Below, piece after piece: positions 1-7,432 of a DNA stretch of 10,549 bases. A model generated the notes under the pieces. It did not search any database, had not been told where the DNA came from, and worked only from the letters and a program-made list of their open reading frames with translations. The translations under genes were made by a program, and so were the position numbers. Numbering within the stretch: position 1 is the stretch's first letter; each line of letters opens with the position of its first letter. The stretch is from Hemicentrotus pulcherrimus (lineage: Eukaryota; Echinodermata; Echinoidea; Camarodonta; Strongylocentrotidae), in assembly GCA_003118195.1 (NCBI GenBank), contig BEXV01000079.1, positions 261,787 to 272,335 of the forward strand, written 5' to 3'.

Positions 1-23
1 CCCCCCCCCTGCGTACGCCCCTG
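1..23. mobile_element. truncated DNA-transposon end (hAT-like terminus)
   Basis: On the minus strand this reads CAGGGGCGTACGCA followed by G9. It matches the terminal pattern CAGNGGCGTANNNAG seen at four other places in the window. That pattern, with a G-rich run just inside, resembles the ends of hAT-type and derived miniature elements in invertebrates (family knowledge). The element body would lie to the left, outside the window, so only its right end is present. The target duplication cannot be checked. The C9 run may also be an assembly edge. Confidence 0.4.
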
Positions 24-757
24 ATTGGTTAAAAGCCCCGTTCAGCGGAGGTACTATTGCATCAAAATAACGGCTCGCGTACAAATAACAATAATAACTC
101 TTTCCCCTGACTGAACAGGCGTACTGACTGTACTTTCAATAAGACATGGTCATTCTTGAAATCGTTAATAGGCAAGACACGATTTATCCAAGGCAATTCA
201 GACCATACAGATATCGAACGTTCACAATTCCTACTGTTTGGAAGGAAAATTTCCCGCCAAATGACATGGAAACTTCTCATTGCACACAAAGAAAACAAAA
301 TCCATGAATTTTTAAGTGGAACGGAAACCTCAACCGCATGTTGTTGTATGCAGATGCTATTAAAATGATCTCATATTGCAAAAGAAAAAGGAAAGAAGCC
401 ACATATGATTCAACGCAGATGTCTTATCTTACCTGATGCATACATTGAAGTCAAACGATCACCTGTTTGGATACTACTTCGAGATAAACGGAATTGGAAA
501 TGAGATTTGAAAACGAAGTATTACTCGTGATTCATCCAGGATGGGGTGGAGTGGGAAACTCAGAAAAATAACCACACCCATTAAATTAAACATCGGTAAA
601 CATCAATATGCTACTTAGAGGAAGAAGGCGTGAAGGACATGGCTGTATGAAAATAGCTGTACAATTTCAAATATTCAGATAGGGAAAAGCCCGCACCCCG
701 ATTGCGTTCCTTTGACATTCGCAGTTGCATTATACACAGCCAAATGATAGCTCCCCT
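24..757. other. non-coding stretch, no gene recognised
   Basis: Moderately AT-rich DNA. The open frames here are short and their products look random. The longest (158 codons, minus strand, 611-1087) runs straight through the transposon ends at 785-799 and 972-985, and its glycine-rich part is just the C-rich tract read on the other strand. I see no splice-bounded exon, no RNA gene and no promoter I can defend. Confidence 0.5.
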
Positions 758-799
758 CCCCCCCCCCCCACGTTGATATAATCTCTCGATGCGCCACTG
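758..799. mobile_element. DNA-transposon right end with C12 run
   Basis: Positions 785-799 read on the minus strand as CAGTGGCGCATCGAG, one or two bases from the shared terminal pattern CAGNGGCGTANNNAG. Just inside the end is a C12 run (758-769), giving the same G-rich subterminal arrangement as the end at 1-23. No matching left end with a convincing 8-bp target duplication was found upstream, so this is probably a truncated or nested copy. Confidence 0.4.
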
Positions 800-948
800 A
801 GTAAGCCACGTATCTCTTCGTGATTTAGAATGGATGTTATATTGTTTACGGTTCGGTGAGGCCAAGATTAATTGTAAATTCCATCGGGGGCAACCCATCC
901 AATCCCAAAACGTTTCAAATGAACGAAAAGGGTGAATGCCCGGAAGCA

Positions 949-958
949 TTTTTTTTTT
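949..958. repeat. T10 homopolymer
   Basis: Ten T in a row, 13 bases before the left end of the miniature-element-like unit. It could be the reverse-complement tail of a retroposed sequence or simple slippage. Nothing beside it identifies a source. Confidence 0.5.
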
Positions 959-971
959 GTGTGGGGATAAA

Positions 972-1167
972 CAGGGCGTATCCAGCAAAGAATGAAACCG
1001 ACGTATAGACCACCCCCTCCCCCGTTTAAAGGCCATCAAAATTACCCCAACTCTACGATGTAAATGCACGGTGTCTGTGTTACACAAAATTGCCCAATAG
1101 TCCCCTGCTCACCTTGGTGAGAGGATTCCATCCCCGCCCCATTTATCACTTTCTGGATACGCCACAG
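972..1167. mobile_element. miniature inverted-repeat element, hAT-like (about 196 bp)
   Basis: The left end at 972-985 reads CAGGGCGTATCCAG. The right end at 1153-1167 reads on the minus strand CTGTGGCGTATCCAG. The core GGCGTATCCAG is identical in both, and the similarity continues inward for about 10 bases (CAAAGAATGAAAC against AAAGTGATAAATG, with small gaps). The interior is C-rich near both ends and has no coding capacity. Size, paired inverted ends and lack of an ORF fit a non-autonomous miniature element mobilised by a hAT-type transposase. I could not find an 8-bp target duplication: the flanks GGGATAAA and AATGACAA do not match. The insertion may therefore be old, or the two ends may come from different copies. 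Confidence 0.4.
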
Positions 1168-1261
1168 AATGACAACGCCCCCGCTGTAGACCGGTATTGT
1201 TTAACGGACACTGGAGGCGGACTTGCAAACAAAGAAGTATAATGTGTAATATGAATACAAA

Positions 1262-1332
1262 TAAAATATATACATTATATATATATTGTATATAAAGAGA
1301 GAGAGAGAGATAGAGATATATAGAATATATAA
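1262..1332. repeat. compound TA / GA microsatellite
   Basis: A TA-rich tract (1266-1293) runs into a GA tract (1296-1310) and back into TA/GA-rich sequence. Two short open frames that overlap it on opposite strands translate only the simple repeat and are not genes. Confidence 0.85.
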
Positions 1333-1740
1333 AGAGCAATCCACTAGCCAACGCTATTTGAAAAGTCTGTTTATTCTCATCTTTCTTCTAAAAGAAGGTG
1401 ATACTCATCCGACCCCATCTCTATCCGCACACAAACGAGGTTACACACGCACCAATTCACAAACACACATATGCACTTGATTAACCATGAACAAATTCGT
1501 AGAAATGGAACCAAACACGGGTCCTTTCGGGCCTTTTATTTAATAGTATGTCGTAACTGATTATTCATCTAGACAGAGCTCTTCTTTAACCAATAGCTAT
1601 TCACAGTCAAAGTTGTTTATCAATGTTCATCACATCAAAACTTCACGGGAAGCATAACATTTTGTCAGATGTTTTTTAATTTTGCTTCTGAATATAACGT
1701 TTGATAGACCTCTCTTTAGTATGTTAAAACAATTTAGTCA
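1333..1740. other. non-coding stretch upstream of promoter-like block
   Basis: No gene recognised. A CCAAT box on the + strand (1590-1594) is the only element I can tie to the promoter-like block that follows. It is about 150 bases further upstream. Confidence 0.4.
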
Positions 1741-1867
1741 TCTGATTGGTCGAAATTGGAGTCGTGATTTTAATCATGCCGCCTAACGGTCAATAGTTCA
1801 TGAAGAAAGATGCCCGTTGCCCCAGGTAACGGCCCGCGTAGTTAAATTTGGCTGAAATCCCCATTGG
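1741..1867 (+). promoter_or_regulatory. promoter-like block: inverse CCAAT boxes plus RFX-type X-box
   Basis: Three ATTGG motifs (inverse CCAAT, the NF-Y target) lie at 1745-1749, 1755-1759 and 1863-1867. The first sits in CTGATTGGTC, a good match to the Y-box of X-Y promoters. Between them is GTTGCC-CCA-GGTAAC (1816-1830), an imperfect inverted repeat close to the X-box bound by RFX factors, although its 3-base spacer is one longer than the commonest form. CpG is locally frequent compared with flanking DNA. There is no clear TATA box. A strong splice donor lies about 170 bases downstream (2036/2037), which gives the block a direction. RFX sites near starts are typical of ciliary genes in animals, but which gene this could serve cannot be told from the window. 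Confidence 0.35.
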
Positions 1868-2042
1868 TTTATGTGTAAAAAGCTTCTTTGTGCAAACGCG
1901 GATACCATACAGTGCAATCTATGTGCGAAATTCCTAATGATTGTAAGATTTAGGCAACCTTCCAGCGAAGATTTACAGACGGTGTCTCAGATTTTCTGTG
2001 ATGTTTTAGCCAATCTTTAATCAAGAAAATCATAAGGTAAGA
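1868..2042 (+). other. possible first exon ending at a strong splice donor
   Basis: Just after the last CCAAT box the sequence is less AT-rich and ends with AAG|GTAAGA at 2036/2037, almost the ideal animal 5' splice site. It contains a 49-codon frame from ATG at 1871 to TAA at 2018-2020. The last third of that peptide (PSSEDLQTVSQIFCDVLANL) looks protein-like but matches nothing I recognise. Since this frame stops before the donor, the exon would be 5' untranslated, the small frame would be an upstream ORF, or the donor is a chance match. A second ATG at 1921 opens only 10 codons. Confidence 0.25.
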
Positions 2043-2114
2043 ATTCTTTGTAGATTTGTTGTGAATTCGATATATAAAATATATATGGACTGATTTAGTA
2101 TTCGAGGTATATCT

Positions 2115-2157
2115 TTTTTATACTGGCTCTCGGGCACCGCCGCGGCGCGCCTCGGGG
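2115..2157 (-). promoter_or_regulatory. CpG cluster with adjacent TATA-like motif
   Basis: Positions 2129-2157 are 26 of 29 G or C and carry seven CpG dinucleotides, including CCGCGG and GGCGCGCC. The surroundings are well under 40 per cent GC. Read on the minus strand, a TATA-like TATAAAAA (2122 down to 2115) follows 7 bases after the cluster, the order of a GC box and a TATA box. No minus-strand gene can be identified downstream. The short minus frame across it (2030-2236) is unrecognised. Confidence 0.2.
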
Positions 2158-2755
2158 TCATAGCAGGATGTAACGTCCCCTTGAGCTTATAGAAACACCG
2201 ATGCTTGTCATAGTAGTCAATATATAAAATAGTCAACTAAATGCTATGGATTGGTTTGGCTCTCTGATAACTTATTTAACAAGTCAGAGTAGGAGCCTGG
2301 CAATGATCCAAATCATGTCCGACCAGAGAAGCCATTTATGAAGATACGGTTCTACCCCTGAGCAAAAGGGTTGACTGGAAGGAACAATAGCCTCGATTTA
2401 GATTTTCGTCACATATTTAGACTAAAAGTATTGGTAGAAAATCGTGGACAAATAACAACATACCCAGTACAAATGTCTTTGATCCATGAAGCAAAATATC
2501 AGGACAAACAAAACGTTTTAAATCCAATTTCCCTCCCACACGTTGTCCTAAAGGAGATAGGCCTAGATTTAGTGCGTCACACGGCCGTGTCGGTGTTGGC
2601 GATGCTTAAGTCTACTTTAATTAAACGTCTCGAATTAAAATTTTATCCATTTGCATGCTAAGCCTACCCTTCGCAAGAATCGAGCAATAGATTAATCAAG
2701 AGCTGTAATCTTAAAATACTTTAAACTCCATGTTTCCTACCTTTTCATTTTATAG
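2158..2755. other. no recognised gene; one unassigned open stretch
   Basis: A + strand stop-free stretch runs 2362-2661 (about 99 codons, first ATG only at 2473). Its product matches no family I know, though part of it (around residues HVVLKEIGLDLVRHTAVSVL) has a plausible amphipathic look. It contains the 12-base perfect palindrome ACACGGCCGTGT (2579-2590). A run of this length is not surprising by chance in DNA of this composition, so I do not call a gene. It would be intronic if the donor at 2037 and the acceptor at 2755 are both used. Confidence 0.3.
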
Positions 2756-2988
2756 CACAAGTCTAGTCTAGACGTGTGAGAAAATTAGTTTTGTTACGCA
2801 TCATTCGAATTGAAACATCAAAATGCAAGGGCAAATGTGTTGATGAAAAGAAAGATAAGACGGCCAATATCGCAAAACTACAAAAACAGAAAAAAACATT
2901 CAAGAAGAGGAAAACGTTTACAATGAAAAAATACCAAATATGAATAAAAAAATAAAGCAATTCTTACAAACAGTGGACAATCAATAAG
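2756..2988 (+). other. possible internal exon (untranslated or non-coding)
   Basis: A good acceptor, with a pyrimidine-rich tract from 2731 ending TTTTATAG at 2755, is followed 233 bases later by the donor AAG|GTAACA (2988/2989). All three frames carry a stop within the first 25 bases. If this is an exon it is therefore untranslated or belongs to a non-coding RNA, unless a later AG (2766 or 2771) is the real acceptor. That choice would open a lysine-rich 58-codon frame (2767-2943), but the lysines reflect the A-rich sequence. Together with the promoter-like block at 1741 and the donor at 2037 it would make a two-exon start of a transcript. This is inference from splice signals only. Confidence 0.15.
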
Positions 2989-4129
2989 GTAACATTGATG
3001 ACCTTGTATCTTTTAAGCCGAACCGAATATCATACAAATCTGACCATGACGAGATTTTGGCAGAATATGCAATATCTGTTAATATGAGCATTACAACATC
3101 TTAACAATAAAAGGAAATGAATAGTCATATGATTAATACAAATAAAATGTAAAGGTGGTAAGATATCCTACAATTTGAAGCAGATTCCGCTCTTACCAAC
3201 TAAATTCAACAGGTCAGGTTCTAAGCAGTCTTTTAATTTAGTGCAACTTATATTACGAAGATGATGTTTTTTTTAGATAACTATTTTAAATGCAATTGCC
3301 ATTTCTTCCAAAATCAAAACCCAGGAGCATTATATAGTGTGCGGTGAGCTATCCTCGTCAGGCATCGTGGCCATGTAGTTGTGGCACCGATTAGTGCTAT
3401 GCATCATTATTCCTATGCTATCATAATGAAATGTGCATTGTTTGTGATCAGTATACTGATTCTCACAGGAATATCCAATAGTCTTTAGGGGTGATTTACC
3501 GAATTTTGATGATTTCTATTTGTTAAAATGGGTCGATGTCTTGTACATAGGTCATGGTTATGTCGAATATCGCCTTTTGTCTTGTATTTGTCAATTGGCA
3601 AGTAGGGAACATTATGATTTAAGTACTTTCATAATGACTTTGTAATATCAAGGATCAATGCCTTACGAACAGGGTACGGATGGTGCATTTACATCGTCTT
3701 CGGGACCTCACAGCAACCAGGCTACTGCTATATCATAAAGTCTACTCTATGATTCTGATTGTCCCCTGATTTTGTTCTGGTCGATGATCATTATGATCAG
3801 TGAGCTCCAATAACATTAGGGAAATATCCCTTTAAACACAATTTGAATCTTCCTTGATCTTTATGAACTAGAAAGCCCTGATGGCAGACATTTCAATGGC
3901 CTTCTTCGTGTGACAATCAATCTGTCAAAATATGTCACCGTCCGATTGGAAGCACCTGCCCTAACACGGCGAAAGAATATCTAACTTTGGGAGCGAGTGA
4001 TCGGTAGGGATGGTATTGTGAAAATTATTTCACCTAGACAATTTTAAAGATGAAGTTGAGTTCTGGTCATGCGATTGCATTGTGAAAGAAACGGTGTGGA
4101 ATCGACCAGAAAAGGTTGATCATCTAGCA
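2989..4129. other. no gene recognised
   Basis: All three forward frames were read through 3300-4130. The longest interesting stretch is 3460-3645 (+, 61 codons before TAA), preceded by an acceptor-like TTCTCACAG at 3462-3470. It contains the unusual run PNFDDFYLLKWVDVLYIGHG but matches nothing I know. If the relic at 4130-5355 was once full length, its N-terminal half should lie here. I could not recognise it, so it is either too decayed or absent. Confidence 0.3.
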
Positions 4130-4999
4130 TATAAGCATTTGTGTGTATTGCAAGGTTCTGGAATCATCAAAATTATAAGAAATTTGGCCAAGTCTTGGTA
4201 AAGTTACAAACACTGTACTGCGTAAAAAACCTACCCCCCCCCCCGAGTTTTACGAAGAATATATCATATTTTGAATATGAAGGCATTTGAAGAGACATGC
4301 TTTTCAGGGAACATTTCTTATCTGATGTTCTTCCACACTTGAATAATAGGAATGATAAAGTTCACAAATTATTTTTCACCTCTTCCCAGAACTCAACCTT
4401 CTCTTTAAATGCCATTAAAACAAATCAGAGGGGTTTTGTTCTTTGGCGTTTAGGTAGAATGACATACGCTTTCGCTGCAACCGATGTCATAAAGATAAAT
4501 CAATTTTGAGAACAACACCTCATGCATGCCATGACAGTGAATAAAGGATCGACCAACTCAATTTAATTTACCGTAGAAGAACAGTAGTCTTATGTTTAAG
4601 AAAATCTTTTGAATGTGGAGAAGAAAGAGAAAAGAATCAGAGCCGTTTTGGTACAATACAAGATAGAAAACACACGCTGTCAGAGTGATGCTCCATCAAA
4701 AACGATCTCTTGATTCAGATATGACTATACATTTATAGCCTGAAAAACAATTGTCATCAATATATCAAATTGATCTCCGGTTGAAAGTAGGTCACGATTC
4801 AACGACGGTGTTGAGTTTCCACATGAATTATATAATCGGTTGTGAGAGATGCTCAACTTGTTCCGGAAAATTGATATTGTTGCGTGCTCTCGTGCTGAAA
4901 TCAATATCAAATTGTTCATATCGTTTACGCTTTTATGCCCCCGATTCTACAAGAAAGAAATGTCACGTTTGTATCCCCAACGGCAATTTGACAAAGGTT

Positions 5000-5290
5000 C
5001 ATATGTCTGAGGTGGTAAAAAAAAAAAAAAAAGCAGGAATAAAACATTTTTTCTTTACATTTGTGAACAACTTGGTTGTGTTGAGGAAGATGTTCAGTGA
5101 GAAGAGAGACAAAAACTAGGCTTGTATTGCATTTGTAATAATTTCAAGTTAATTATGAATAACGAAAGAAGAACATGTTCAGTGAGGAGAAGAAAAAACA
5201 ACGTTTGGCTTCTTTGTTACATTTGTAAACATTTTGATATTGATTGTGATGAAGAGACCTGTTTCCGAGAAGACACAATACATGAGAGAT
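5000..5290 (+). repeat. diverged tandem units within the Cys-rich end of the relic
   Basis: Three units share CATTTGT preceded by a T-rich stretch (5058, 5130, 5220). Two share ATGTTCAGTGAG (5090-5101 and 5175-5186), followed by a purine-rich stretch and then GGCTT. The ATT-TGT codons (Ile-Cys) start at 5059, 5131 and 5221, spacings of 72 and 90 bases. Both are multiples of three, so all three stay in frame 1. The units translate as LYICEQLG-CVEED, LYCICNNF...NNERRTC and LCYICKHFDIDCDEETCF, each opening with a CxxC-like or C-x-C pair. This suggests that the zinc-binding end of the transposase was duplicated locally before or during decay. Identity between units is only moderate. Confidence 0.4.
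5017..5032. repeat. A16 homopolymer
   Basis: Sixteen A in a row inside the transposase relic, exactly where the best reading moves from frame 2 to frame 1. Slippage in this tract is the simplest cause of that frame change. Sequencing error in the homopolymer could also contribute. Confidence 0.7.
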
Positions 5291-5355
5291 ACCTAGCGAG
5301 AAAACGAAGGGAAAAGGTCTCTTGTTACGCGGAAGGAATTATTAGCACATACTAA

Positions 5356-6365
5356 TAAACCATCGTCTAAAAGAAAAGGTAAAATTCAAAGAAAATGAAT
5401 GGGCAAAGCAAAGCAACTAAGTTTTGACGAATAGCAATTAACAAAGTACAAAAAACAATGAAAACAAAGAAATAACAGAATATGGAGCAGAATGAAAGTA
5501 GGAACCATTAAAAGGATAATACAAATAATCATGCAAAATAACATTATTTTTTCCAGTTGGCAAACAGAATGTTTTAAAGAAACAGTTTTACTCTTAACAA
5601 TGAGATGCGTTTGTGTGCTCGAACCGAAATTTAAAAAAATAGGGTCTCAAGTTTTATTCTGCAGGAAGTGAGAACGTTTAGTATTGATCACGAAGGGGCA
5701 TACATGAGTTAAAAAGTTGTTACTATAGAAAACTTTCTAGCAACTGCAGACAATAATAGAAAATAACGTAGATGTTTGGATAATTGACGAAAAATGTGCA
5801 GGTACTTGTAACCGCGATTGGATAAGCAGCAGTTTGTGGTAAGCCACCAACAAGTACAGTTTCTTTGTAAGAAAAAAAAGCCCTGTACACCATAGGCGGT
5901 AGTCATTTCCAGAAGAGCAGGCAAAAGCCATTAAACAGACAAAGAATGAGAAAGAAAATGTTTTCACCTCAGGTGAATAATTGAGAGAGACACCTTTCAT
6001 TCAGTCGGGAGATTTTTGTTCGTGGGGGTGGCTCCCTTTCTCTTTGTTCCACCTTACTAAAGTCCTTTTCCCCCGTTGGTAAGCGTTACAGTAAAAAAAT
6101 GTACTGTCAAACCTGTCTTAATAGTGACCACGTGTTTATAAACAAACACCAATTTTGTCTTTCTTTGTGTGTTTCTCATTTAAACATGAACTAGGTGAAC
6201 TTGTGCATAACAACTGCTCGTCTACATATAAAGGCCATTTGTTGTCTTTATATACAGGTTGTTTTCATTTTCCGATTATTTGTATTACTATCATCAACCG
6301 TTGATATATTTCAAATTATTCTATCTTTTTATCAAGGAGAGATAATTTGATTGTCATAAAAAAAA
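5356..6365. other. AT-rich non-coding DNA
   Basis: No gene recognised. A minus-strand frame at 5737-6000 gives a hydrophobic, Phe/Leu-rich peptide with no family signature and no promoter. A short inverted repeat (TATAAAG...CTTTATA, 6227-6253) is present. A GT-rich patch at 6020-6040 has no clear meaning. Confidence 0.4.
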
Positions 6366-6400
6366 TATCTGAGTATGCGCAGATGTCTATCTGAGTACGC
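6366..6400 (+). repeat. two-copy direct repeat TATCTGAGTAYGC
   Basis: The 13-mer occurs at 6366-6378 and 6388-6400, differing at one base, with a 22-base period. A shorter echo (CTATCTGCTT) follows at 6411. It is either a small local duplication or a paired binding site. No function is evident. Confidence 0.5.
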
Positions 6401-6419
6401 ATTGAATAATCTATCTGCT

Positions 6420-6562
6420 TAATTATTTATTCATTTATTGACTCATCTATCCAATAATTTTTTTTTTAAATTTCATTTATTTTATTTATTTATTCAACCA
6501 TCCATTCATTTGTTCATTATTTCATGTATTCATTCATTCATTTACTTATTTCGTTATTCATA
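6420..6562. repeat. ATTT/ATTC tetranucleotide repeat region
   Basis: Interrupted units of ATTT, ATTC and ATCC run through this segment, with T10 at 6458-6467. It is a degenerate tetranucleotide microsatellite with no coding content. Confidence 0.8.
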
Positions 6563-6935
6563 TAATTTCTTTTTTCCTATATAAAACAACAAGTTAAACA
6601 TGTTTTAAAACGCCATTACATGTCTTTTAAAAAAGAGATGTTGTTACGGAACAAAAGGGCTTCATATCAAGATCGATATTTTATGAATGTCTGGATACGA
6701 GGGTGTCGATCTAAGAATTATTGATCATCATGAAATATGTATTTTTGGAGAGCACAATGAATGCCAGAAATACAATACACTATCAGTTTCTTTTCACGTT
6801 TGCCCTAGTTAAGTGATACAATCGATGTGCGCTGACAAGCATGTATATATATTTAGGATTGAGCCTTGCCTATGAATAACTTATTAAGGTTAGTATTGTC
6901 ATTTGGGGTACGCCGACTTGATACAATAATTACAT
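6563..6935. other. AT-rich non-coding DNA
   Basis: Nothing recognised on either strand. There is no ORF above chance length and no repeat beyond short A/T runs. Confidence 0.4.
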
Positions 6936-7210
6936 CCGCCCTCCTCTGTCCTTTTTTACTTCTATTTCCCCCTGCTTCTTTTACTCTTTCTTCTTCTATT
7001 CTTTCTCGCTCCCCATCTTTGTGTGTGTCTATATATTTTTACTAACTCTGCATCATTTACTCTTTTCCCCTTATCAACTTTGTTATTCCCTCCATTTCTC
7101 TTTTGCTTTCTTTTCTCTGACACAATCTTTTTTTTTTCTTTCTGTCTCTCTCTCTCTCTTTCTAACTCCCTCTCTTTATCTCGCCCTCACTTACCCCCTT
7201 TCTCCAATTT
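6936..7210 (+). repeat. polypyrimidine (CT-rich) tract
   Basis: Mostly C and T for about 270 bases, including a TC run near 7143-7160 and several T-rich blocks. The two overlapping + strand frames here (about 7021-7290) are artefacts of the tract: their peptides are almost only Ser, Leu, Phe and Pro. It could serve as a strong polypyrimidine tract or form unusual DNA structure, but nothing beside it shows use. Confidence 0.75.
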
Positions 7211-7326
7211 ATCTATATATCTATCAATTTATAAATCTGTCTGTTTATATACATAAATTAATGTGTTCGAAATTCAAAACGAACAAATAGAACCGAGGTA
7301 TCTGAATAGAACCGGCAGCAAAATGA

Positions 7327-7430
7327 TAGAGGGAAGAACAGAACTAACATAGATATTAGAAAGAAAGGGGGCTCATAGAGAGAAAGAAATGAACGGGAAT
7401 GAGGTGAAAAGTGGGGAAACTGGAGGGAAA
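7327..7430 (+). repeat. polypurine (AG-rich) tract
   Basis: About 100 bases dominated by A and G on the same strand that is pyrimidine-rich just upstream. The minus-strand frame over it (7258-7569) is Phe/Ser/Leu-rich for the same compositional reason and is not a gene. Confidence 0.65.
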
Positions 7431-7432
7431 TA

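Larger units (their letters stand above)
4130..5355 (+). pseudogene. decayed piggyBac-like (PGBD) transposase, core to C-terminus
   Basis: PiggyBac transposases cut and paste DNA at TTAA with a DDD RNase H-fold core and a C-terminal cysteine-rich zinc domain (family knowledge). Read piecewise, the order of pieces fits. First, in frame 1, comes NYKKFG (about 4165) near where the family has KPxKFG. Next is FEYEG (4270-4284) where the family has FxVYTG. Then VLPHLNN...LFFTSS (4327-4386) stands where the family has L..pyLnxG...DNFYTS, and TNQRGF (4420-4437) where it has RxNRxGxP. After a stop and a change to frame 2 come QLSSIYQIDLRLK (4748-4786), LSFHMNYI (4811-4834) for FFHLLD, and RLRFYAPDSTRKKCHVC (4922-4972) for the segment entering the Cys-rich domain. 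After A16 (5017-5032) the reading returns to frame 1 with CYIC...C....CF.....H (5215-5283). The aspartate before FYTS is missing, and stops at 4288, 4507, 4736 and 5098 plus two frame changes make it non-functional. Nearby C11 (4234-4244) adds to the decay. The alignment was made by eye against remembered family motifs. Chance resemblance cannot be excluded for the part before 4260. Confidence 0.42.

Noticed and set aside
611..1087. 158-codon minus-strand open frame
   Set aside because: It crosses two transposon ends and a C12 run, its composition follows the DNA, and no domain is visible.
2101..2200. tRNA-derived SINE suggested by GGGCACCGCCGCGGCGCG
   Set aside because: No B box (GGTTCGANNCC) follows at the right distance, and no tail repeat is present.
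4022..4201. 59-codon + frame with acceptor-like CACCTAG at 4037 and donor TTG|GTAAAG at 4197
   Set aside because: Attractive as an exon, but dozens of runs of this length are expected by chance. Part of it conflicts with the transposase-relic reading in another frame, and the peptide matches nothing known to me.
7021..7290. two overlapping + strand frames with membrane-like peptides
   Set aside because: Both are translations of a CT-rich tract, and two frames being open at once is the mark of simple sequence.
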